From contig NZ_SOQX01000007.1 of the NCBI RefSeq assembly GCF_004366735.1, positions 91,266-155,265 on the forward strand: a stretch of DNA of 64,000 bases. The letters are read 5' to 3'. The position numbers and the translations under genes were made by a program. Origin of the DNA: Thiohalophilus thiocyanatoxydans (GTDB lineage Bacteria > Pseudomonadota > Gammaproteobacteria > UBA6429 > Thiohalophilaceae). A model generated the notes under the pieces. That model was not told the origin of the DNA. It made no database searches and saw only the letters and a program-made list of their open reading frames with translations. Position 1 is the stretch's first letter; each line of letters starts with the position of its first letter. Shown in pieces: positions 1 to 7,611 of this stretch.

Positions 1-89
1 AACCCGGTGAGTACCGGATCCTGTGTCTCGAATATTGCGGCCTGGCCCATCACGCCATGACCGCCAGTTTCACGGTCTCCCCGAACTAA
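1..89 (+). CDS. norS: CuA subunit of heme-copper NO reductase/oxidase, C-terminal fragment
   Basis: Only the last 28 codons are inside the window, in the frame starting at base 3. They contain the end of a cupredoxin CuA domain with all its characteristic ligands: C-x-E-x-C, a His four residues after the second Cys, and a Met three residues after that (CLEYCGLAHHAM). This is the electron-entry subunit II of a CuA-type heme-copper enzyme. It lies 28 bases upstream of the subunit I gene. By analogy with norSY-senC-orf1 clusters it is called norS; a plain ba3-type oxidase subunit II is the alternative. Confidence 0.8.
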   Translation, partial: PGEYRILCLEYCGLAHHAMTASFTVSPN

Positions 90-117
90 CAATTAATAAC
101 CAGCACGAGGTAATCCG

Positions 118-1572
118 ATGAGTTCATCCGTCACCGCGACTGCAACGCAGTCCAGGGAACGTCTTTATCTGCAGATCTACATGGGAATCACCCTGGCGGT
201 CCTGTTGCTGATGCTGCTGGCCGGGGTCGCACTACGCGCGGCCCAGGGCACGCTGATCAATCTGCCGCCCGATCTGTTCTATCAGGCCATGTCCCTGCAC
301 GGTACCGGCATGGTGGGTATCGCCGGCCTGGCCGGGGTTTCGATCATGTGGTATTTCCTGCGCCGGTACGTGGCGCTGACCCCGGGTATCTTCCTGGCCA
401 ATTTACTGCTGTTTACGCTTGGCGTGGTGATGATTCTGGGGGCGATCCTGCTGGGCGGCTTCGCCGGCGGCTGGACCTTCCTCTATCCGCTGCCGGCCAG
501 CTCCATGGGCCAGTGGAACACTCATGCCGCGGCCGCCTTCATTGGCGGACTGCTGATCATCGGCGTCGGCTTTTTACTCTTCTATCTGGATGCCGGGCGC
601 GCCCTGCTCGCCCGCTATGGCAGCCTGGGCCGCGCGCTGGGGCTGGATCAGCTCTTCTCCGGCAAGGTGGATGCGGACCATCCGCCGACCGTGGTCGCCA
701 GCACCATGGTGCTGATCATTAACATTCTCGGCACCCTGGCCGGCGCGGTGATCCTGGTGATGAGCCTGATCAACCTTTACCTGCCCGCCGTGACCATCGA
801 CCCGCTGTGGGCCAAAAACCTGATCTATTTCTTCGGTCACGTCTTCATCAACGCCACCATATATATGGCCGTGATTGCGGTATACGAGCTGCTGCCCCAC
901 TACACCGGGCGCCCCTGGAAACTGACCCGCCCGTTTCTCGCCGCCTGGGCCGCCAGCACCCTCATGGTCATGATCGTCTATCCCCACCATCTGCTGATGG
1001 ACATGGTGATGCCCGCGTGGATGCTGATCATGGGGCAGATTATCTCCTACCTCAGCGGGCTGCCGGTGTTACTGGTCACCGCCTGGGGCACGCTGGTGCA
1101 GATCTACCGTGCCAACGTCAACTGGGAAGCGCCGGCCAGGTTTCTGGTCCTGGGCGTATTCGGCTGGTCGATCGGGGTCATTCCGGCCATCGTCGACGGC
1201 ACCATGACGATCAACAAGGTGATGCACAACACCCTCTGGGTACCGGGCCATTTCCATTTTTATCTGCTGCTCGGCCTGCTGCCGATGGTGCTGGGCTTCA
1301 TGCTGCACGTCACCCGCCTCCCCGACAGCCGCATCCATCCGTTACTGGAACGGGGCGGATTCTGGCTGTTCAGTGGCAGTGCGGCCGCCTTTGTCGTCAT
1401 GTTCCTCTATAGCGGCCTGCACAGCATCCCACGTCGCTTTGCCGAATACCTGCCGGCCTGGGTCGCTCAGGCACAGCTTTCCACCCTGTTCGGAACGCTT
1501 GTCCTGCTCAGCCTGGCGGCGTTTTTCATCCTGCTGCTGCGGCGTCTGGCGCAGGTGCGCATGCAGGCATGA
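118..1572 (+). CDS. norY: Heme-copper subunit I, probable CuA-type NO reductase (NorY/sNOR)
   Basis: A 484-residue, roughly 12-helix membrane protein of the B-type (ba3-like) heme-copper family. The heme and copper ligands are visible: His61 in HGTGM (low-spin heme), His241 in GHVFIN and His290-His291 in YPHH (CuB), and His378 and His380 in VPGHFHF (high-spin and low-spin heme). In ba3 oxidase the helix VI motif is HPxVY, whose Tyr crosslinks to the CuB His and is needed for O2 reduction. Here the equivalent position is Asn245. Loss of this Tyr is typical of NO reductases in the superfamily. The gene order CuA subunit, subunit I, SCO protein, small membrane protein matches norSY-senC-orf1 of nitrifiers. 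A GAGGT ribosome site precedes the ATG. Function as NO reductase is inference; an atypical oxidase is possible. Confidence 0.85.
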   Translation: MSSSVTATATQSRERLYLQIYMGITLAVLLLMLLAGVALRAAQGTLINLPPDLFYQAMSLHGTGMVGIAGLAGVSIMWYFLRRYVALTPGIFLANLLLFTLGVVMILGAILLGGFAGGWTFLYPLPASSMGQWNTHAAAAFIGGLLIIGVGFLLFYLDAGRALLARYGSLGRALGLDQLFSGKVDADHPPTVVASTMVLIINILGTLAGAVILVMSLINLYLPAVTIDPLWAKNLIYFFGHVFINATIYMAVIAVYELLPHYTGRPWKLTRPFLAAWAASTLMVMIVYPHHLLMDMVMPAWMLIMGQIISYLSGLPVLLVTAWGTLVQIYRANVNWEAPARFLVLGVFGWSIGVIPAIVDGTMTINKVMHNTLWVPGHFHFYLLLGLLPMVLGFMLHVTRLPDSRIHPLLERGGFWLFSGSAAAFVVMFLYSGLHSIPRRFAEYLPAWVAQAQLSTLFGTLVLLSLAAFFILLLRRLAQVRMQA

Positions 1573-2210
1573 GGCGCGCGCTACCGCTACTGACGGCCCT
1601 GGGCGTGGCGGTGAGCGGCGCGCTGATCGGCTGGCAGCTGACCCACGGCTTTCAGGCCTTTACCTGGGAGAGTTACCGGCGGATGGAGGTGGCACAGACG
1701 CCGCGCAAGGTCCCCGATGTGCCGTTGCAAACGCATACCGGCCGGCCATGGCGCCTGGCCGAGTCGGCGGGCCGGCTGCGGCTGATCAATTTCATCTATA
1801 CCCGCTGTCCGACCCTGTGCCGGACCTCGGGCAGCCGCTATGCCCGGCTGTTGCAGGCCATCGAACAACGAGGCTGGGACGATCGGCTGCAGTTGATCAG
1901 CCTCTCCCTGCAACCGGACTACGACACCCCGCCGCGCCTGCGCGACTACCGCCGACGCTATCACGCCGCTGACGACGGGTTGTGGCTCACGGCGCGCACC
2001 CGCCGGGAAGCGGATCATCGCCGCCTGCTCGAGAGTTACGGTGTGGTCAGTATTCCCGATCCCTGGGGCGGCATTCAGCACAATGACGCCATCCATGTCG
2101 TCGATGCAGCAGGCAACCTGATTCGTATCCTCGACGCCACCGGGGTGAAATCGATCCTGGCTCAACTCGAACCGCTGGTTGAAAATCATGTGGCGCTGGC
2201 GACCCGCTAG
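1569..2210 (+). CDS. senC: SCO1/SenC family copper chaperone
   Basis: A 213-residue protein with an N-terminal membrane anchor (about residues 5-24) followed by a thioredoxin-like SCO domain on the periplasmic side. The copper site is present as Cys80-x3-Cys84 (TRCPTLC) together with His176 (AIHVVD). SCO proteins deliver copper to the CuA centre of subunit II, which fits its place after norSY. It overlaps the end of norY by four bases (ATGA), which suggests translational coupling. Family membership is clear; that NorS is the client is inferred from the operon. Confidence 0.9.
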   Translation: MRRALPLLTALGVAVSGALIGWQLTHGFQAFTWESYRRMEVAQTPRKVPDVPLQTHTGRPWRLAESAGRLRLINFIYTRCPTLCRTSGSRYARLLQAIEQRGWDDRLQLISLSLQPDYDTPPRLRDYRRRYHAADDGLWLTARTRREADHRRLLESYGVVSIPDPWGGIQHNDAIHVVDAAGNLIRILDATGVKSILAQLEPLVENHVALATR

Positions 2211-2781
2211 CGGCGGCCTCGCACTGGGCCTGCTATTGGCCCTGTTGATCAGCCGGCCGTGGCTCGAGGCCGGCATGGCCTGGCACATGGGGGTGCAGAT
2301 CCCGCTGCTGGTGGTCGTGGGCGCTCTGCTCGCCGGCCACTGGCGCGCCCGCCTGAGCCCGCCGGGGATCCGTCGTTACCGCGCGACTCTGTTGCTCTTC
2401 GCCCTGTTCACCCTGGCCCTGTGGATGCTGCCCCGGCTGCTGGATGCCGCCCTGCATCAGCTCCCGGTGGAGCTGGCCAAGTGGTTCAGCCTGCCACTGG
2501 CCGGGGCCGCGCTGCGCCTGGCCTGGCCCCACCTGCCGGTCATCCTGCGCGGCGTCCTGCATCTGGAAGCCATTGCCACCCTGCTGCGCCTCGGTTGGCT
2601 CTATCTGCAGGCGCCGGAGCGCTATTGCGTCAGTTACGGCATCGGCGATCAACAAAGCCTGGGCTATCTGCTCGTGATCTATGGCGCCCTCTACGGGGGA
2701 CTGCTGGCGATCAAAATCCTGTTCCTGCCCGGCGGGGTTCGCCCGCTTCACGTCGAATCCTCAAACGCCAAATTATCCTAA
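2188..2781 (+). CDS. Multi-spanning membrane protein of the norSY operon (orf1)
   Basis: About 197 residues, very rich in Leu and Ala, with five or six predicted transmembrane helices and few polar stretches. It overlaps the end of senC by 23 bases. The ATG at 2188 is preferred; an in-frame TTG at 2179 would add three residues. I do not recognise a catalytic motif. In norSY-senC-orf1 clusters the last gene is a similar small membrane protein of unknown role, so an assembly or accessory function for the NO reductase is a reasonable inference only. Confidence 0.7.
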   Translation: MWRWRPASGGLALGLLLALLISRPWLEAGMAWHMGVQIPLLVVVGALLAGHWRARLSPPGIRRYRATLLLFALFTLALWMLPRLLDAALHQLPVELAKWFSLPLAGAALRLAWPHLPVILRGVLHLEAIATLLRLGWLYLQAPERYCVSYGIGDQQSLGYLLVIYGALYGGLLAIKILFLPGGVRPLHVESSNAKLS

Positions 2782-2883
2782 TCCTCTGTCACCCGTTGCC
2801 GACATACTGCTCAAGGCCTGTCAAAAGCATTATTATGGGCAACCCCCGGCCCTGATAACCAAGAATGACTATCAAGTATTCCG

Positions 2884-4074
2884 ATGCGCAAAAAGCTGGA
2901 ATCCAAACAGATCATTATTGTGAATGCAGTCGTCGTTCTGCTGTTCATTGTCATACTGGTTACTGTCAATCTGTTTCACTTCAACCACCTCAACAGCAAT
3001 CTCTCGTCGATCAACGAAATCTATAACACCAAGCTTGAGATCATCACCCGGATGTCACGTATCGTCCGGGATCGCTCCCTGACCATGTTGAATATGCACC
3101 TGTCGAACGATATCTGGCATATCGATGAGCAATATATGCGCTTCAACCAACTGGCACCGGAATTTATTCAGCTGCGCGAACGCCTGCGCCAGCAGCCCAT
3201 GGCCCCGGATGAACAGGCCGAGCTGGATCGCTGTCTGGCCCTGATCAGGAAAACCCAGCCCCTGCAAGAGCGAATCGTGCAACGCATCTACGACGGCCGT
3301 GATGCGCAGGTTCTGGATGACATCATGTACGAGGATATGCCGCTGGAGAGCCGGCTATGGGAAGGTTTTAACAGGCTGGATCGGATCGTACGCAACAATG
3401 CCGAACAGGCCCGCCAGGTCGCCAATGAAGAGTTTAAAAACTCGCTGTATATCATCATCAGCGTGGCGGCTGTACTGGCGTTATTGACGGTCCTGCTGAT
3501 GAAGCATGCCCTGCGTCGGCTGCAGCTTATCGAAACCCGTCTCATCGATCGCGCCGAACTGCTCAGCTGGGATGCGACTCACGATCCCCTGACCAATATA
3601 TGGAACCGTCGCTTTCTGGAACACCGCGTCAATCAGTTAATCAACGGTGATTATCCGCCCGAACCCCGGCATGTACTGGTCTATATCGATCTGGATAATT
3701 TCAAACCGATCAATGATATCTACGGCCATTTTCTGGGCGACGATTTCCTGCGAGCCATCGCCCTGTGTGTCGAAGCCTGCATCCGCAAGAATGATACCCT
3801 GGCCCGTATTGGCGGCGATGAGTTCGCTATCCTGCTGGAAAACTGCACCGGCGAGAAGGCTAGTGCCATTGCCGAATGCGTCCGCTCCGCCATTAGTAAC
3901 TGCACGATAACCTATGATGGCCAGCCGATTCGTAACGGTGGCTGCAGTATCGGTATTGCTGTTTTCGACGAACATCTCGAGAATTTTCAAAATCTGCTCA
4001 AACAGGCCGACCATGCCTGTTACGACGCCAAGCGGGCCGGCGGGAATCGCATCAGCTACGCCGACCGCAACTAA
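2884..4074 (+). CDS. Membrane-bound diguanylate cyclase (GGDEF)
   Basis: A 396-residue protein with a transmembrane helix at about 10-30, a periplasmic helical sensor region of the four-helix-bundle type (about 31-185), a second transmembrane helix (about 188-208) and a C-terminal GGDEF domain. The catalytic motif is intact (RIGGDEFAILL), and the metal-binding Asp lies in VYIDLDNFKPIND, so it should make c-di-GMP. An RxxD product-inhibition site is not obvious at the usual position. It stands between the norSY operon and a convergent Roadblock/GTPase cluster, so it could link NO or redox status to c-di-GMP, but nothing in the sequence proves a link. Confidence 0.88.
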   Translation: MRKKLESKQIIIVNAVVVLLFIVILVTVNLFHFNHLNSNLSSINEIYNTKLEIITRMSRIVRDRSLTMLNMHLSNDIWHIDEQYMRFNQLAPEFIQLRERLRQQPMAPDEQAELDRCLALIRKTQPLQERIVQRIYDGRDAQVLDDIMYEDMPLESRLWEGFNRLDRIVRNNAEQARQVANEEFKNSLYIIISVAAVLALLTVLLMKHALRRLQLIETRLIDRAELLSWDATHDPLTNIWNRRFLEHRVNQLINGDYPPEPRHVLVYIDLDNFKPINDIYGHFLGDDFLRAIALCVEACIRKNDTLARIGGDEFAILLENCTGEKASAIAECVRSAISNCTITYDGQPIRNGGCSIGIAVFDEHLENFQNLLKQADHACYDAKRAGGNRISYADRN

Positions 4075-4166
4075 CCGGAAACCAAAGGCCGCCTTCCAGC
4101 ACCGGGTTAAACCCCGCGCATATCCCGGTCGTCAGGGACAAACGGGCACAGCTCGTTACAAATGCG

Positions 4167-4568
4167 CTATAGTACTTTCGCTTCCTCGATCTCGCGCGCA
4201 ATCTTGCGGGCTTCGTTGAAAACCATTCCCAATCTGGATGTCGGCTTGGAGACAACAGCCAGTACGGCGCGATCACCGATTTGAACAATAAGAACGCACC
4301 CGTTATCCCCTTCGATCAAAACCTGCTTGAGGTTGCCTCGCTCCAGTTCGGAGGCCGTCTTGCCTCCCAGAGAGAGCAGTGAGGCACACATCGCACCCAA
4401 ACGGTCCTGATCGACATTATTACGCATCACGGAGGCAAGATTAATCCCGTCACGCGACATAACCGATGACGCTTCGATGTCCTGTGAAATATTGTTGAGC
4501 CTTTTTAAAATCGGGCGGATTTTCTGTCCCGTATCTTCCTGAACGTTCTGTTTCTGCTCTGTCATCAT
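4167..4568 (-). CDS. Roadblock/LC7 domain protein, distal gene of GTPase cluster
   Basis: A 133-residue protein with a Roadblock/LC7 (MglB-like) domain over about residues 20-125. The typical signs are the opening strand with a 'GINLAS' turn (cf. DGLVIAS), the helix with LGGKTA and the closing strand GDRAVLAVVSKP. Such proteins dimerise and act as activators or scaffolds for Ras-like GTPases. A GGAGAG ribosome site lies upstream of two consecutive ATG codons. It is the last gene of a minus-strand group that also encodes a COG2229-type GTPase, an ABC-phosphatase fusion and a haemoglobin. Its specific partner is unknown. Confidence 0.85.
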   Translation of the reverse strand: MMTEQKQNVQEDTGQKIRPILKRLNNISQDIEASSVMSRDGINLASVMRNNVDQDRLGAMCASLLSLGGKTASELERGNLKQVLIEGDNGCVLIVQIGDRAVLAVVSKPTSRLGMVFNEARKIAREIEEAKVL

Positions 4569-4655
4569 ATAGCAAACTCTCCATGGTATTTAACCGCTTC
4601 CACACATTAATGATTGTTAATATTTACAACCAGAAACATGAACAAATTAAACTAT

Positions 4656-5240
4656 TTATATTTGACAGTCTGAAGGGCGGCAGCTTACACAATACAGCTT
4701 GCCGGTACGGACATGACAGACCACCTCGGCACCGGCTTCGACTTCACCGGCACAACTGTCACATAACGTCCCAACCTCAACCTTCTCTTTAAAATATCCC
4801 ACAACAGGGCGCCTGATACCGCCGTAATTCAGCTCGAATGGCTCCGACTTGACTATAGCACCCCGAAAAACCTCTTCAACGCTTCGCCAGCGCGAAACAA
4901 GATACTCCTCCAGTCCGTACTCGCGCAGACTTTCTTCCATCAGATTTTCACGATAATCAAACAACTCATCCGATATCACCATCCAGTGATGCGCGGTTTT
5001 CGGATGATCGCCAAAATAACACTTCTCACCTGTAAAAATTGATTTCAGAAACGAGAACTGCTTCTCAATTGCGCGTTCCCGTGTCACCCCCTCAAAAAAA
5101 ACCGATAACTTCGGATCGGTATATACTTTAGCGTAAAAGTTGGTCAAAATTTCTCTTAAACCCGTATCCTGATTCAGCGCGTCCCACAACGCCTTATCCG
5201 GAGCCAGCACACCCTTGCGCTTGTGAAAGTTGTTATACAT
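4656..5240 (-). CDS. Truncated haemoglobin with C-terminal zinc-ribbon-like tail
   Basis: About 194 residues. The first 140 resemble a truncated (2-on-2) globin: the stretch KTAHHWMVISDELFDYR has the conserved pattern around the proximal His, and NFYAKVYTDP and LSVFFEG match the B and CD regions. The last 45 residues form a separate cysteine-rich module with two CxxC pairs (CDSC and CVSC) and a further Cys, probably a zinc ribbon. A globin fused to such a module is unusual. The start at 5240 is chosen because a strong hairpin at 5262-5284 separates it from the upstream gene; an upstream in-frame start at 5291 would have to be translated through that hairpin. Likely ligands are O2 or NO; a sensor role in the cluster is inference. 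Confidence 0.8.
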   Translation of the reverse strand: MYNNFHKRKGVLAPDKALWDALNQDTGLREILTNFYAKVYTDPKLSVFFEGVTRERAIEKQFSFLKSIFTGEKCYFGDHPKTAHHWMVISDELFDYRENLMEESLREYGLEEYLVSRWRSVEEVFRGAIVKSEPFELNYGGIRRPVVGYFKEKVEVGTLCDSCAGEVEAGAEVVCHVRTGKLYCVSCRPSDCQI

Positions 5241-5254
5241 CACACACCATATAA

Positions 5255-5284
5255 TAAATATGGCCCGGCCAATAAGGCCGGGCC
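5255..5284 (-). terminator. Hairpin terminator within the Roadblock/GTPase cluster
   Basis: A perfect 9-bp GC-only inverted repeat (5262-5270 and 5276-5284, loop AATAA) lies just after the stop codon of the 5291-5695 gene. On the minus strand it is followed by an AT-rich run (ATATTTATTATAT). It can act as a terminator or attenuator that lowers expression of the haemoglobin and distal Roadblock genes. Confidence 0.65.
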
Positions 5285-5290
5285 GAAACA

Positions 5291-5695
5291 TCACACCGCC
5301 CCGTCAAGACCGGTCATGGCCTGGCGCGACTTGGTCAAAGCCATTCCCAGGTTGACACTCTTGCGACAGACAAAAGTAACAACGTGCTCTTCATTGCTTT
5401 TCATTCGCAGAAAAATATGCACGAGGTTGTCACTCATAATGACAATTTCCTGGAAATAATGGTGGCCGTCGTCGGCAACACCACGCGCCTTTTTAAACAG
5501 GCTCTCGATCGTCGAAACATTCGGCCCCTGAAAAAGATCAGCCGTTGCCGCCGCGAGGATGTCCATAACTTCCTGTGGGTGTGAATCAACGGTTTTGATT
5601 CCCAGCAGCATACCTGTAGTCAGGTCGACATACCCACCGGCAAGACATTCCGGGATTTCACCAACCGATTTTGCAATTGCCTGATCTAATGACAT
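5291..5695 (-). CDS. Roadblock/LC7-like protein
   Basis: A 134-residue protein whose pattern of strands and helices fits a divergent Roadblock/LC7 fold: an opening strand (GGYVDLTTGMLLG), a long helix with the Ala-rich DILAAATADLF, and paired strands FQEIVIMSDNLVHIFLRM and HVVTFVCRKSVNLGMA. No enzymatic motif is seen. It lies 34 bases downstream of the ABC-phosphatase gene, in the same direction, and ends at a hairpin. It is the second Roadblock-type member of the cluster. The assignment rests on fold pattern and is less certain than for its neighbours. Confidence 0.65.
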   Translation of the reverse strand: MSLDQAIAKSVGEIPECLAGGYVDLTTGMLLGIKTVDSHPQEVMDILAAATADLFQGPNVSTIESLFKKARGVADDGHHYFQEIVIMSDNLVHIFLRMKSNEEHVVTFVCRKSVNLGMALTKSRQAMTGLDGAV

Positions 5696-5729
5696 CGTTT
5701 TCTCCTTCGCTGAATAATATTAGTGTTTG

Positions 5730-7049
5730 TTATAACTCATTGCTGACCGTTTTTTTCATGCCATTATTGACATAGTCAGCAAAACCTTCGATAAATTTGA
5801 CCTGTTCGTCCGACTGCACCCATCGGGGCTCAATTTTTCGAACAGACTCAAGTGCTTCCAGTGCAGACTTGCCTTCCATAATCAATTGCGCGGCAAGCAG
5901 GGTGCCGGTTCGACCCAGACCTGCCTTGCAGTGATACGCGACCGGTTTCCCTTCGGCCATTCTCTTCCTGACCTGTTGGCACATCTCATAGGCCTCTTCA
6001 TATTCCGGTGCTTTCATGTCATCGATCTCCAGCCACAGGGCGTCGATGCCATACTCTTTCAGTTTCCGTGGCTCGAATTGCTCCTCGGTCAGGGAAACAA
6101 GCACCTTGATTCCGACACGCTGCAGCGCGCGCAGATCATGATCTTCATCCGCCACGATACCCGGCCAGGGCGTACCCGCCAGCAGTCCCTGTTTCAACCA
6201 CAAAAAACCGCGCGGGCCAAATGAATCACTGACAAATTCCCTGGCGGCTTCAGGCATCGGTGGCGGTGTCGGGATATCAGCCTCCGCATCGATTTCCTCT
6301 GGTTTGGCGTCTGGTGATGGCACCGAGCATGTGCCGTTCAGAATAAAATTACGCGTGACCTTGCTTTCGGGTTCTATAAAGAACTTTTCAGTCTCATTAC
6401 ACTCCTGGATCCAGCCACCGGCCAGCAAGGCGGTTTTATCGGCCAGCGCCTTTGCTTCCTGCTGGTTATGCAGCACCACCAGTAACGCACTGCTTTCTCC
6501 AAGTTTGTACAAATAGTCAAGAATTCGCTCTGCCTCGCTTGTGCTCAATTCGGCGGTTGGCTCATCCACGCAGAGCAGGCCGGGACCGGCCGCCGCCTCG
6601 CGGGCGATCGCCAGCTGCCTCTGCACGGGAATGGGTAACTGCACGACCCGCTGATCGAGACAATCGGCCAATTCATCCAGACCGGATTGTTTCAGCAGAC
6701 GGATGGCGAGATCCTGTTTTTGCGCTTTTGACAGCTCATGTTTTTCAGGTAATTCGTTCAGAATATTCTCCTGCACCGTCGAGGTAATCAGGCGCATATT
6801 CTGTGACACCAGAACCGGATATTCCGCCTCGCCCAGTGGATCGCCCCGATAGGTCACCTCGCCCCAGGTGCGTAGATTGGATACCGCCTGGTTGATACCG
6901 CAGATGGTACGCAACAGGGTCGACTTGCCGGTCCCTCCCGGTCCCAGCAATGCGAAGACACCGCGTTCAGGCACAGACAAATCGACCGAACGCAGGATTA
7001 CGTTGTCGCCAAAGGCAACGCCAAATTGACTCAAATTAAGCACAGGCAT
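5730..7049 (-). CDS. ABC ATPase fused to dual-specificity/tyrosine phosphatase
   Basis: A 439-residue two-domain protein. Residues 1-235 are an ABC ATPase: Walker A GPGGTGKST (36-44), Q-loop near VSQN (81-84), Walker B LLCVDEP (158-164) and H-loop His194. The signature loop is degenerate (LPIPVQRQ instead of LSGGQ). A Pro/Glu-rich linker (about 240-270) leads to a cysteine phosphatase domain with the complete loop HCKAGLGRT (Cys374, Arg380) and a likely general acid at Asp343 or Asp344. No membrane segment or transporter permease lies nearby, so this is not an ordinary transporter subunit. It sits 31 bases downstream of the Ras-like GTPase gene. I know of no characterised protein with this architecture; a nucleotide-controlled phosphatase is the natural hypothesis. 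Confidence 0.85.
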   Translation of the reverse strand: MPVLNLSQFGVAFGDNVILRSVDLSVPERGVFALLGPGGTGKSTLLRTICGINQAVSNLRTWGEVTYRGDPLGEAEYPVLVSQNMRLITSTVQENILNELPEKHELSKAQKQDLAIRLLKQSGLDELADCLDQRVVQLPIPVQRQLAIAREAAAGPGLLCVDEPTAELSTSEAERILDYLYKLGESSALLVVLHNQQEAKALADKTALLAGGWIQECNETEKFFIEPESKVTRNFILNGTCSVPSPDAKPEEIDAEADIPTPPPMPEAAREFVSDSFGPRGFLWLKQGLLAGTPWPGIVADEDHDLRALQRVGIKVLVSLTEEQFEPRKLKEYGIDALWLEIDDMKAPEYEEAYEMCQQVRKRMAEGKPVAYHCKAGLGRTGTLLAAQLIMEGKSALEALESVRKIEPRWVQSDEQVKFIEGFADYVNNGMKKTVSNEL

Positions 7050-7080
7050 GTTCCGGTTAGTTGTACATCGTGTTTTTTAG

Positions 7081-7611
7081 CTACAGTCCCGGATCCAGGC
7101 TGTATAGCAGGGACTCGGTGAGTCGAATGACATCATTCGACACCCGGGGATCCACCTCCATGACGGGAGCGGTAATCTGTCTTCCTGACAGGACAGCGTG
7201 ATAATCATCGATCGAAGGTCCCTCACCGGTTTCCATCCGGGTCACCCCCAGCGCGATACCGGAAGCATCGATATGTCCGGAAAATGCATCCAGATACTTC
7301 TCCAGCGTCTGTAACGGATCTGGTTCGAGATTATTCATCAGGATAATCAATCCGATCGCGCCATCGGAGAGAATTTCCCACATAAAATCAAAACGCTCCT
7401 GACCCGGGGTACCGTACAGATGAATTCTTTCGCCGTCCTCGAGCTTGATCAGGCCGTAGTCCATGGCCACGGTCGTATTGTCCTTCATCTTGCTGACATC
7501 ATCCGTTGCAGACTCTTCGGTCTGAAACGGCTCAATATCACTGATCGAGGTGATGGCCGTTGTCTTCCCCGCACCCACCGGGCCGGTAAAAAGAATTTTA
7601 TAGGTACTCAT
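7081..7611 (-). CDS. Ras-like small GTPase, COG2229/MglA-like
   Basis: A 176-residue P-loop GTPase. The G1 loop is GPVGAGKTT (10-18) and the G3 region is LYGTPGQERF (65-74), where the usual Asp of DxxG is Gly67. This pattern is usual for the bacterial COG2229 GTPases that are paired with Roadblock proteins. The base-recognition NKxD motif is degenerate (VTRME). Its start overlaps the stop of the upstream gene by four bases, so it is translated together with the pseudo-receiver protein. Three Roadblock-type proteins in the same cluster are plausible regulators of its nucleotide state. Confidence 0.9.
   Translation of the reverse strand: MSTYKILFTGPVGAGKTTAITSISDIEPFQTEESATDDVSKMKDNTTVAMDYGLIKLEDGERIHLYGTPGQERFDFMWEILSDGAIGLIILMNNLEPDPLQTLEKYLDAFSGHIDASGIALGVTRMETGEGPSIDDYHAVLSGRQITAPVMEVDPRVSNDVIRLTESLLYSLDPGL

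Noticed and set aside
5241..5291. Upstream start for the haemoglobin gene overlapping the previous stop codon
   Set aside because: Translation would pass through a 9-bp GC-only hairpin and add a hydrophobic leader not typical of truncated globins.
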